Assembly: GCA_019637915.1 (NCBI GenBank)
Contig: JAHBUV010000001.1
Span: 1,582,565 to 1,646,564 of the forward strand
Reading direction: 5' to 3'
Length of the DNA: 64,000 nucleotides
Origin: Pseudobdellovibrionaceae bacterium
GTDB taxonomy: Bacteria > Bdellovibrionota > Bdellovibrionia > Bdellovibrionales > Bdellovibrionaceae
How positions within the stretch are numbered: the stretch's first letter is position 1; the number at the start of each line of letters is the position of its first letter. This document shows, piece by piece, positions 1 to 7,213 of this stretch. Made by a program: the position numbers and the translations under genes. The notes below the pieces were generated by a model, which was given only the letters and a program-made list of their open reading frames with translations, made no database searches and was not told the DNA's origin.

Positions 1-512
1 AAATGCGCGAAACCCCCGTGCTCGGCCTGATCACGGAAATGGGCGGCTGCATCTACGTCGAGCGCCGCAGCCGTTTGAACATCGTCAATGAACTCGGTCA
101 GATCACGGAGCACCTGAAAAAAGGTTTCCGCGTCGTCCTTTATCCCGAAGCCACCTCCACCAACGGCGAGACCGTGCTGCCCTTCAAGCGCACCCTGCTC
201 ACGGCGGCGGCGCAGGCCGGGGTGCCCGTCATCCCCTATGTCTTCAATTTCCGCGAAGTGAACGGCGAGCCCGGCTTCCCGCTGAAGTACCGCGACTCGG
301 TTTGCTGGTACGGCGACATCAGCTTTCACCAATCGATCTGGCGCGCCTTCGGGCTGAAGAGCCTGGTCTGCGAACTGGAATTCCTCTCTCCGGTTTACAC
401 CCGGACGGAGGACGACCGCGCGGTCGTGGCCGATGCCTTGCGCGAGATGATTCTCGGGAAATACACGCCGCCGCAAACTTCGCCCGCCGGGGAGGTCGCA
501 TGGTCCAGATGA
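1..512 (+). CDS. 1-acylglycerol-3-phosphate acyltransferase-like protein (PlsC family), 5' part missing
   Basis: The frame is open from the left edge and stops at 510-512. The visible 169 residues hold the C-terminal half of the PlsC fold: YPEATSTNGE (about residues 48-57 of the visible part) matches the FPEGTxSxG substrate-binding block, followed by LPFKRTLL. The catalytic HX4D motif is not visible and must lie before base 1, so the first in-frame ATG (base 3) is not the real start. Expected role is acylation of a lysolipid at the inner membrane. The variant PEATST instead of PEGTRS also occurs in lyso-ornithine-lipid and related acyltransferases, so the exact acceptor is uncertain. The stop overlaps the start of the next gene, suggesting an operon. 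Confidence 0.8.
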   Translation, partial: MRETPVLGLITEMGGCIYVERRSRLNIVNELGQITEHLKKGFRVVLYPEATSTNGETVLPFKRTLLTAAAQAGVPVIPYVFNFREVNGEPGFPLKYRDSVCWYGDISFHQSIWRAFGLKSLVCELEFLSPVYTRTEDDRAVVADALREMILGKYTPPQTSPAGEVAWSR

Positions 513-907
513 ACATCGTTTACCAGGGCGACAAGCACTGCGAGCTGACCCATGGCCCTTCGGGGGCGCGCATTGAAACCGACGCGCCGAAAGACAACAA
601 CGGCCGCGGCGAAGCCTTTTCCCCGACGGATCTGTGTGCGGTTTCCCTGGCCTCCTGCAAGCTCACCGTCATGGCCATCGCCGCCGAAAAAGAAGGCGTC
701 GATCTGAAAGGCTCCAGGGCCGTCGTCAGCAAGGAAATGGCGGCGAACCCCCGGCGCATCGGCCGCCTGGGCGTTGAACTGCACCTGCCGGCCCGTCTCA
801 CGCCGGAGTGGCGCAAAAAACTTGAGGAAGTCGCGCGCCATTGCCCGGTGCGCTTGAGCCTGCACCCGGACGTGAAAGTCGACGCGGTTTTTCACTACGA
901 TCTGTAG
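500..907 (+). CDS. OsmC/Ohr family protein
   Basis: A 135-residue protein. The block SPTDLCAVSLASCKLTVMAI (about residues 41-60) and a later HCPV match the two-cysteine core of OsmC-like proteins, which reduce organic hydroperoxides or act as thiol-dependent carriers in the cytosol. The ATG at 500 was chosen because GGAGG (490-494) lies five bases upstream; the ATG at 509 is spaced too far from it, and the open frame upstream only shadows the acyltransferase. The start overlaps the end of the acyltransferase. It belongs to the OsmC-like subgroup rather than clear Ohr; the substrate cannot be told from sequence alone. Confidence 0.85.
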   Translation: MVQMNIVYQGDKHCELTHGPSGARIETDAPKDNNGRGEAFSPTDLCAVSLASCKLTVMAIAAEKEGVDLKGSRAVVSKEMAANPRRIGRLGVELHLPARLTPEWRKKLEEVARHCPVRLSLHPDVKVDAVFHYDL

Positions 908-910
908 TGT

Positions 911-1807
911 TCACTTGAACAGCAAGGGAACGGTCACTCTCGAGGCGGATTTCGCCCGCGGGAATTTCACCGACTGAAACAGTTTTTTCATCCCCGCCAA
1001 AGCCTGGCGGCGCTGCCGCGCGGAGTCCTCCAAGCCCATCAAGGTGTCGGTGAGCCAACGGAATTCGCGCACCTCTCCACCCGGGGAAATCTCCAGACGG
1101 AAACTCACCGTGCCGTGCATCGCACCCCACTCGGGCAAAAGCAGGCCCAGCGCTCCCAAAGCTTCCTCCATGGCCTGTCCCACTTGCCGGGTGCTGAGCG
1201 GCCCCACGACGTAAGGACGCGGCTCCACGAACCAGCCGTGCACGACCAGACGGGCCTCCAGGGGATCTTCCACCCCGCGCACTTCCGTGACGCCGTGGGG
1301 AAAGCGCGGATCGAACACCGTCAAGCGATTGAAGGGTGATTTCACGCGGTCCACGAAGCTCGAGTGCTCGCGGTCACCGGCATCGGAAAAGCCCGGCCAG
1401 TAGTTCAAGACCTCGGGCTTCAGGATCAGGGTCTCGCCGCCGTGGAATTTGATTTTTTTCGGCGTCAGGGAATACACGAAGGCCCAGGGGCCATGGGGAA
1501 CGTCGGCATGCAACTCCTGCCGGCAGCCATCCACGTAGTAGGACAACCAAGGCGGCGAGATATCATGACAACCCAGGTTCTCGCGTCCCCACTGCACGAG
1601 GGACGAATGGAAAGCTTGGTACATGCGGGCCGGGAAATAGTGGTAAGCCGGAGTGCGCACCAGTCGGTACTGATCCGGCACGAACCAGAAATCCCAGACG
1701 AAACGATCGGACGCGCCGGCACGCGGGTCGCGAAAGCGCGACTCGAAAACCTCGCGCATCTCCGCGGCCTTCCCGTAAAAGGAATCCACGGTCAGGACGT
1801 GCTTCAT
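911..1807 (-). CDS. 2OG-Fe(II) oxygenase-like protein with a TonB/AgmX-like C-terminal domain
   Basis: 298 residues. The middle part shows a 2-oxoglutarate/Fe(II) dioxygenase jelly-roll pattern: LHADVPHGPW supplies the HxD metal ligands (about 97-106), FHGGETLIL follows, and FPHGVTEVRG with RLVVHGWF supplies the distal His and the 2OG-binding Arg. The last ~80 residues (around HGTVSFRLEISPGGEV) look like the TonB_C/AgmX-PglI type beta-alpha-beta domain, an unusual partner. The start ATG overlaps the stop of the upstream fumarylacetoacetase-type gene by four bases, so the two are translationally coupled. The substrate is unknown. The C-terminal domain call is weaker than the oxygenase call. 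Confidence 0.7.
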   Translation of the reverse strand: MKHVLTVDSFYGKAAEMREVFESRFRDPRAGASDRFVWDFWFVPDQYRLVRTPAYHYFPARMYQAFHSSLVQWGRENLGCHDISPPWLSYYVDGCRQELHADVPHGPWAFVYSLTPKKIKFHGGETLILKPEVLNYWPGFSDAGDREHSSFVDRVKSPFNRLTVFDPRFPHGVTEVRGVEDPLEARLVVHGWFVEPRPYVVGPLSTRQVGQAMEEALGALGLLLPEWGAMHGTVSFRLEISPGGEVREFRWLTDTLMGLEDSARQRRQALAGMKKLFQSVKFPRAKSASRVTVPLLFK

Positions 1808-2787
1808 CGGCGGACCGCGCGAACGCGCTGGAAGATGCGGCCGAAAAGGTCCTCACCCCGTTCGTTCTTCATCGAGATCTCGATGGTGTCGCCATCCTTC
1901 ATGTAGGGCGTTTTCGCCTCACCGCTTTCGATCTGCTCGATGGTGCGCTTTTCAACCAGGCAGCTCGAGCCCACGCTGGGGTCTTCGTTGGACACCGTGC
2001 CGCTGCCGATCAGGGAGCCCGCCGCGAGGTCCCGGGTCCTGGCCGCATGGGCGATCAACTGTCCGAAATGAAAATGCATGCTGCCCGCGTTGGCGCGGCC
2101 GAAAAAAGTCCCGTTGTAGTTCACGTTCAGCGGCAGGTGCACGCGGCCCTCGCGCCAGCTCGGGCCCAACTCGTCGGGAGTCACGGCGAACGGCGACAGG
2201 GCCTTGTTCGGTTTGCTCTGGAAGAAACCAAAACCCCCGGCGAGTTCCGCCGGGATCAGGCCCCGCAGGCTCACGTCGTTGATCAGAACCAGAAGACGGA
2301 TTTTCTTCAGGGCCTCGTCCGCCGTTGTCCCCATGGGGACCGGTCCCGTGATCACGCCCACTTCGGCTTCGAAATCCGTGCCGTGGGAGAAATCCACTTG
2401 CGGGATCTCCTCCGTCGGCGCGAGGAAGCGGCCGCTTTCCGCCTGATACATCAGCGGCACCGTGAGCAGGGTCTCGGGGGCCGCCGCATTGCGGGCCTTG
2501 CGCACCAGACGGATGTGATGAATGAAGGCCGAACCGTCGGCGAACAACCACGTGCGGGGCAAGGCCGCCTGGAAATCGCTCTCGCGAACCGGGAAAGCGT
2601 CCTCGCACTGGCCGGCGTTCAAACGGTCCGACAGGGCGCGCAGCTTCGGCTCCTGCTCCTCCCAATGCTCCACGACTTCACGAAGGCTGGACACGGGGTT
2701 CACCTTCACCGCGGTTTTTTGATCGCGGCTGACGACGCACAGTTCACCGTCGGCGGACAGGGGGGATTTCAAAGAGCCGAGTTTCAT
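1804..2787 (-). CDS. Fumarylacetoacetate hydrolase family protein
   Basis: 327 residues, typical of bacterial fumarylacetoacetases, which split fumarylacetoacetate into fumarate and acetoacetate, the last step of tyrosine breakdown. Visible FAH-fold blocks are DFSHGTDFEAEVGVI (metal-binding Glu residues), VLINDVSLRGLIPAEL (metal Asp) and GSGTVSNEDPSVGSSCL near the C terminus. The tyrosine role is supported by a maleylacetoacetate isomerase gene 1.4 kb away (4225-4884), the preceding enzyme of that pathway. No homogentisate dioxygenase is in the window. It is transcribed ahead of, and overlaps, the 2OG-oxygenase gene. Confidence 0.88.
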   Translation of the reverse strand: MKLGSLKSPLSADGELCVVSRDQKTAVKVNPVSSLREVVEHWEEQEPKLRALSDRLNAGQCEDAFPVRESDFQAALPRTWLFADGSAFIHHIRLVRKARNAAAPETLLTVPLMYQAESGRFLAPTEEIPQVDFSHGTDFEAEVGVITGPVPMGTTADEALKKIRLLVLINDVSLRGLIPAELAGGFGFFQSKPNKALSPFAVTPDELGPSWREGRVHLPLNVNYNGTFFGRANAGSMHFHFGQLIAHAARTRDLAAGSLIGSGTVSNEDPSVGSSCLVEKRTIEQIESGEAKTPYMKDGDTIEISMKNERGEDLFGRIFQRVRAVRR

Positions 2788-2798
2788 TGCCGCGCTCC

Positions 2799-3374
2799 TT
2801 ATTCGAAGTAGATCACGAGGTTCGCGCCGACCGCTTTGAAGTCCTTCAGGCCTTTGGCCGCTTCGCCGCCGAAGGACTCGAAGAACACGCTGGTGCCCAT
2901 TTGCGGGGCGAACTTGAAGCTCGCTCCCAGGATCAGGGGCAACACGGGCGACTTCACGTCATCCACTTTCTGTCCCTTCAAGATGCCATTGCCGTCATAG
3001 GTTTTATCCAGGTTGATGGACAAAGCCACCCCGCCAAAAACGCTGGCGTAATCCTCGAATTTGTAGGCCAGGGCGAGCGGCACCTCAAAATACGTCAGGC
3101 TGATTTTGGCGTCGCCGCCGCCGGCATCGACATCCACCGCCAGGGGACGGTTCACGTAAAAGAAGCCGCTGCGCAGGCCGAGATTGCCTTGGAAGGGGAA
3201 GAATCCCGACACGCCCAACTGATAACCGGATTGCGATTTGGCGGTCACGCCGGTCGCGTCCAAAGTGCCCGACTGCTGGCGGAAACCGACTTCCAAACCG
3301 AAATCATCCGCGTGGGCCGCTTGAACCGTGAAGACCGAACCAACCAGAAGCGCAGACAACAAAAGATGTTTCAT
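2799..3374 (-). CDS. Secreted outer-membrane beta-barrel-like protein
   Basis: 191 residues with a signal peptide (MKHLLLSALLVGSVFTVQAAHA, cut after Ala-His-Ala). The rest has alternating polar and hydrophobic strands and ends in NLVIYFE, with a C-terminal aromatic stretch as in small outer-membrane beta-barrels of the OmpW/OmpX-like type. The start at 3374 was preferred over an upstream in-frame ATG (3401) because GGAGG stands seven bases before it and the signal peptide then begins at residue 1. It ends 11 bases before the FAH gene, so the two could be co-transcribed. Function is unknown. Confidence 0.7.
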   Translation of the reverse strand: MKHLLLSALLVGSVFTVQAAHADDFGLEVGFRQQSGTLDATGVTAKSQSGYQLGVSGFFPFQGNLGLRSGFFYVNRPLAVDVDAGGGDAKISLTYFEVPLALAYKFEDYASVFGGVALSINLDKTYDGNGILKGQKVDDVKSPVLPLILGASFKFAPQMGTSVFFESFGGEAAKGLKDFKAVGANLVIYFE

Positions 3375-3452
3375 GTTTTCCTCCTTGGCCATTTTCGCCA
3401 ACGATCCTTGATAAACCAGACGGGGACGCTTGTCGGCGGGGAGGACGCCGCG

Positions 3453-4226
3453 TCACTCTTCTTCAGGCTTTTTATCAAAGGCCCAGAGGGGATTCAGAAC
3501 CAATTGATTGACCACGGAAAAAGAAGAAACTTCGCTGTGGCTTCTTTCCAGATGATGCGGCGTGACTGTTCCACGGGCGGCCAAAGCCACGAGCAGAAGG
3601 ATCCCGAAAGAAAATCCCAGGCGACGCCCCCAGCTCCAGGCGGGACCCGGCATCTCTCTTTCAGGCGCGTCGGCCTTGATGAAACCGCGAAGGCCCAAGA
3701 CGGCCAGACACAGGAAAATCCCGATGGTCAGCAGCAGGGTTTCCCAGCCCAGACGCTGTCCCACGGTCGTGGCGAAGCGGCCGTCACCGCCGCTGAAGTC
3801 ATACACCGTCAGATGACGGCCGGAGAATGAGAAGAAAAACAGATCGAACATCGACAGTCCGCAAAAGAACAGCCAGAACAAAATCAAAAACCAGCAGGAC
3901 AGGCGCCCGGCGATCACCAATCCCCGTCGCAGCCAAGCCGCCAGCAGGACGATCAAGACGACGGGGATCATCGCGAAACCAAGAACCAGCGAATCAAAAC
4001 GCAGGCCCACCGCGAAAGCCTTCAGGATCTCGGCGTTCTCCATCAGGATGAAATGCGTTCGGGAGTTCCAGAAAATCAGGAAACGGATCAGTTCCATCAG
4101 GAACAAGGCCTGCAGCAAGGCGGGGAGAAGATTCTTGAAAAACCGCGCCGCCGCCCTCAGCGAGTCATCCAGAGGGGGAATCTTTGACTTTGACAGGGTT
4201 TCCATCCGTTGATCTATTTTTCCCAT
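3453..4226 (-). CDS. Multi-pass membrane protein resembling the N-terminal half of LTA-synthase-like sulfatases
   Basis: 257 residues with about five hydrophobic helices (near 33-50, 68-95, 105-130, 160-178 and 203-220) and the pattern ARGTVTPHHLERSH...NQLVLNPLW. In phosphoglycerol-transferase/sulfatase-type membrane enzymes this pattern stands directly before the catalytic domain. Here the frame stops right after it, and the next 80 bases hold no catalytic domain, so the protein is a membrane part alone or a truncated gene. The ATG at 4226 shares two bases with the divergent maiA ATG at 4225; a second ATG at 4205 would avoid this. The family call is moderate. Confidence 0.55.
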   Translation of the reverse strand: MGKIDQRMETLSKSKIPPLDDSLRAAARFFKNLLPALLQALFLMELIRFLIFWNSRTHFILMENAEILKAFAVGLRFDSLVLGFAMIPVVLIVLLAAWLRRGLVIAGRLSCWFLILFWLFFCGLSMFDLFFFSFSGRHLTVYDFSGGDGRFATTVGQRLGWETLLLTIGIFLCLAVLGLRGFIKADAPEREMPGPAWSWGRRLGFSFGILLLVALAARGTVTPHHLERSHSEVSSFSVVNQLVLNPLWAFDKKPEEE

Positions 4227-4884
4227 GACGACTTTCGTTCTCTACAACTACTTCCGGAGTTCGACATCTTATCGCGTCCGCATCGCTTTGCATCTCAAAA
4301 ATCTGCCCTTTGAATACAAAGCCGTGAATCTCCTGAAGAGCGAACAGACCTCCGAGGAATACCGCCGCATCAATCCCCTCGGGGAAGTGCCCGCGCTCCT
4401 GCACGAAGGCCATCTGATCGCGCAGTCTTTGCCGATCATGGAATACCTCGACGAGATGTTTCCCGAGCCGCGCCTTTATCCCTGGGATCCCGTGGCGCGC
4501 GCGCAAGTGCGGCAATTCTGCGAGAACATCAACGCGGGCATGCACCCCTTGTGCAATCTGAAAATTCAAAAATACCTCGAGGCGAAGCACGGCTACGATC
4601 AGGCGGCCAAGGAGGCGTGGATCGCGCACTGGACAAGGCCCGGCTTCGCCGCTCTTGAACAATTGTTGCAACGCCATGCCGGGACCTACTGCTTCGGCGA
4701 CCAGATCACGGCCGCCGATGTCTGCCTGGTTCCCATGGTTTTTTCCGCCCGCCGCTTCAATGTGGACCTCGGCGACTTTCCGATCGTCGAGCGCATCGAC
4801 CGCCGCTGCCAGGAACATCCCGCCTTCCAACAGGCCCACCCGCTCACGCAGGTGGACACGCCCGAGGAGCTGCGCCGGAAATGA
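4225..4884 (+). CDS. maiA: Maleylacetoacetate isomerase (zeta-class glutathione transferase)
   Basis: 219 residues, the normal family length. The N terminus LYNYFRSSTSYRVRIAL carries the Ser-rich glutathione-activating motif of zeta GSTs. INPLGEVPALLHEG and the glutathione-binding QSLPIMEYLDE follow, then the all-helical C-terminal domain (TAADVCLVPMVF). It isomerises maleylacetoacetate to fumarylacetoacetate in tyrosine and phenylalanine breakdown, matching the FAH gene nearby. No ribosome binding site is visible before the ATG at 4225, so the mRNA may be leaderless. The start overlaps the divergent membrane-protein start, and the stop overlaps the phosphatase start by four bases. Confidence 0.92.
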   Translation: MTTFVLYNYFRSSTSYRVRIALHLKNLPFEYKAVNLLKSEQTSEEYRRINPLGEVPALLHEGHLIAQSLPIMEYLDEMFPEPRLYPWDPVARAQVRQFCENINAGMHPLCNLKIQKYLEAKHGYDQAAKEAWIAHWTRPGFAALEQLLQRHAGTYCFGDQITAADVCLVPMVFSARRFNVDLGDFPIVERIDRRCQEHPAFQQAHPLTQVDTPEELRRK

Positions 4885-6194
4885 TTCACCGCCGGGAATT
4901 CCTGCAACGAAGCGCCCTCATCGCGACAGCCGCCCTGCTGCCGGCGCCCTGGGCCGCGGCCTCCGAACAGAGCGCGCAGGCCACCATGGATCTGTCCCGC
5001 TGGCCCATCATGCAGGGCCCGACGGATGATGAATCGGCCAGCTTCGTTCTTCTCATCCCGCACGGCGTGGAGTTCGCCCTGCAGGCCCAAGATTCGCGCG
5101 GCGGGCTCCTGCCCCTGGAAACGCTCGAGTCCTGGCTGGTGCCCGGAACGAACACGCGGACCCTGGAGGTCGCGGTCACCGGTCTCGCTGTGGGAGAGGA
5201 CTACACGCTCTCCCTCACCGACGCGAACGGCGATGTTTTTGACGAGCGCCGGTTCCGCGCTTTGGACATTCATCGTCCCGAAGCGCGTTTCGCGGTGATG
5301 AGCTGCATGTATGATCGCTTCCACTCCCCCGGCATGTGGGAGGCGCTGGCGCGCGAAAGTTGCGATTTCGTGGTTTTTCTCGGGGACACCTGTTACGCCG
5401 ATCAATCCAATCCCCAACGCGATGAAGCCGGCTACGGCGCCCGTTACGCGCAAACGCGGCAACGCCTGGCCTGGTTCCGTCAGCCGCGACTGGTGCCCAG
5501 TTACGCCGTCTGGGACGATCACGATTTCGGCGGCAACAACAAAAACCGCCACTTCCCCATGAAGGAATTCATGCGGGGGATGTTCCGCCGTTTCTGGGGA
5601 TCGCGGCCCAACCGCGCCTGGGGTCCGGCCTTCGGGGCCGGCAGTGTTTTGCAGGCCTTCGGCCAGCGTTTTTACCTGATGGATGATCGCACTTACCGCG
5701 ACCGCCCCTACCTTTCCTCCGGCCGCCATTGGGGCGAGAATCAGACCGATTGGTTGCTCGATGATCTCAGCCGTTCGGACCGCCCGGCCTGGTTGATGAA
5801 CGGCAGCCAGTACTTCGGCGGATACCTGCGCAAGGAGTCCTTCGAATACTGCCAGAAAGAGGACTTCGCCGCCCTGCTGCCGCGCCTGGCCCGCGTTCAG
5901 GCCCCCGTCGCTTTTGTCTCAGGCGACGTGCATTTCAGCGAGCTGATGCGCATCGAACCCGCACTCCTCGGCTATCCGACCTACGAATTCACCTCGAGTT
6001 CCATCCACAGCATGACCTTCCCCTTCCATCAGCATCGCCATGGCCGCAACCCCCGCCGGGTCGCCTCGGAATGGCGCTATAACTTTCTGGTCTTCGACGT
6101 GAACGCCGAAAAAGGCTGGGACATCGACACGCGCTGCGTGCTCAGCTCGAACCGCACGTCTTTCCAGAAGCGGCTGACGATCTCGCGCTCTTAA
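4881..6194 (+). CDS. PhoD-like alkaline phosphatase/phosphodiesterase, Tat-exported
   Basis: 437 residues. The first residues, with RREFLQRSALIATAALLPA, form a twin-arginine export signal, so the enzyme acts outside the cytoplasm. Metallophosphatase motifs follow in order: FLGDTCYADQ, VWDDHDFGGNN, MNGSQYFGG and VSGDVHFSEL, the arrangement of PhoD-type calcium/iron phosphodiesterases. The ATG sits in an ATGA overlap with the maiA stop, so the two are likely co-translated, although no metabolic link is obvious. The substrate (phosphomonoester, phosphodiester or teichoic-acid-like polymer) cannot be assigned. Confidence 0.87.
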   Translation: MIHRREFLQRSALIATAALLPAPWAAASEQSAQATMDLSRWPIMQGPTDDESASFVLLIPHGVEFALQAQDSRGGLLPLETLESWLVPGTNTRTLEVAVTGLAVGEDYTLSLTDANGDVFDERRFRALDIHRPEARFAVMSCMYDRFHSPGMWEALARESCDFVVFLGDTCYADQSNPQRDEAGYGARYAQTRQRLAWFRQPRLVPSYAVWDDHDFGGNNKNRHFPMKEFMRGMFRRFWGSRPNRAWGPAFGAGSVLQAFGQRFYLMDDRTYRDRPYLSSGRHWGENQTDWLLDDLSRSDRPAWLMNGSQYFGGYLRKESFEYCQKEDFAALLPRLARVQAPVAFVSGDVHFSELMRIEPALLGYPTYEFTSSSIHSMTFPFHQHRHGRNPRRVASEWRYNFLVFDVNAEKGWDIDTRCVLSSNRTSFQKRLTISRS

Positions 6195-7069
6195 CCGCGA
6201 TCGATGAACAGGAAACTCCACTTGTCCAGCACGGGCACGATCACGAAGACCAGCATGCTGACGTTGGTCCACATGAAAAACGCGAACCAGCGCTCCTGAC
6301 CTTTCGAACGGTGGAAGCGGTAAAACTCCTGCAGCACCTTGAACGCGAAGGGCAGCACCAGCAGCAGGTACATCCAGCTGGCGTGCACGAACCACGGCGC
6401 CGCCAGGGCCACGCCGACGTACACGAAGGTGTAGAGGCCGATATGGAAGATCGTGCGCTCGACCCCCACCACGGCGGGCAGCACCGGCACGCCGCCTTTG
6501 GCGTAATCCTCGCGGAAACGGATGGCGAGGGCCCAGAAGTGCGGCATCTGCCACAGGAACATGATCAGAAAAAGATACAGCGATTCCGAATTGAAAATGT
6601 CCGGGTTGACGGCGGCGTAACCGATGGTCACCGGCAAAGCCCCCGGCACGGCGCCCGGAACCGCGGCGAACACCCAGGCCCGTTTCCACCACATGGTGTA
6701 GAAACCGTTGTACAAGATCACCGTCGCCAGACCCACGTAAGCCGCCGTCGGCGAGGCCTGGCGCAGGCACTGCAAACCGACGATCAAAAACGCCGCCGCC
6801 AGAATGCCGGCCGCCGCGGGCTTGATCTTCCCGGTGACGATGGGACGCTTCGAGGTGCGCGGCATGCGCGCGTCGAGTTTGAACTCCTGAACCTGGTTCA
6901 AGGCGAGGCTGCCGGAGCTCAAGAAATAAAGCCCCAGCACCGTGTCCAGGAAGTGACGCCATTCGAAAGGGCTCTCGACGGTGAAGCCCGTGGCGTAACC
7001 CGCCACCCCCGACAACAGGACAAAAACGACGATTCCTAGTTTTGTCAGATCGGCGTAAACCTTCAGCAC
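6191..7069 (-). CDS. ctaB: Protoheme IX farnesyltransferase (heme O synthase)
   Basis: 292 residues, a UbiA-type prenyltransferase with about eight membrane helices. The prenyl-diphosphate motif reads NQVQEFKLDARMPRTSKRP, with Glu where NxxxD is usual, and the second loop motif is RFREDYAKGGVPVLP. It converts heme B to heme O for the terminal oxidase encoded 3 kb away. The GTG at 7069 was chosen because GGGAGG lies seven bases upstream; the longer frame from 7105 adds an unlikely Gly/Pro-rich leader. It converges with the PhoD-like gene (stops overlap by four bases) and diverges from the RND pump gene. Confidence 0.92.
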   Translation of the reverse strand: MLKVYADLTKLGIVVFVLLSGVAGYATGFTVESPFEWRHFLDTVLGLYFLSSGSLALNQVQEFKLDARMPRTSKRPIVTGKIKPAAAGILAAAFLIVGLQCLRQASPTAAYVGLATVILYNGFYTMWWKRAWVFAAVPGAVPGALPVTIGYAAVNPDIFNSESLYLFLIMFLWQMPHFWALAIRFREDYAKGGVPVLPAVVGVERTIFHIGLYTFVYVGVALAAPWFVHASWMYLLLVLPFAFKVLQEFYRFHRSKGQERWFAFFMWTNVSMLVFVIVPVLDKWSFLFIDRG

Positions 7070-7124
7070 GGAACAGCCTCCCGGGATCCCCTGTAAATCC
7101 GACAAAAGAGCCCGACGTTCAAGA

Positions 7125-7142
7125 TCTTTGCGTTTGCAAAGA
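7125..7142. promoter_or_regulatory. Inverted repeat between ctaB and the RND pump gene
   Basis: TCTTTGC-GTTT-GCAAAGA is a perfect 7-bp inverted repeat with a 4-base spacer, placed in the 144-base divergent region. It could be a repressor operator for either gene or a hairpin in a leader. There is no direct proof of function. Confidence 0.35.
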
Positions 7143-7183
7143 GAGGTTCTTCGTTGCCACCTCCGGCGGTCGGGGTTAAATCC

Positions 7184-7199
7184 TCAAACGATTGTTTGA
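7184..7199. promoter_or_regulatory. Palindrome just upstream of the RND pump start
   Basis: TCAAAC-GATT-GTTTGA is a perfect 6-bp inverted repeat ending 14 bases before the pump ATG and next to its ribosome binding site (AGAGG at 7201-7205 region). The size and symmetry suit a TetR- or LysR-type operator, as is common for efflux pumps. No regulator gene lies beside it. Confidence 0.4.
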
Positions 7200-7213
7200 A
7201 AGAGGTCCCTTCT

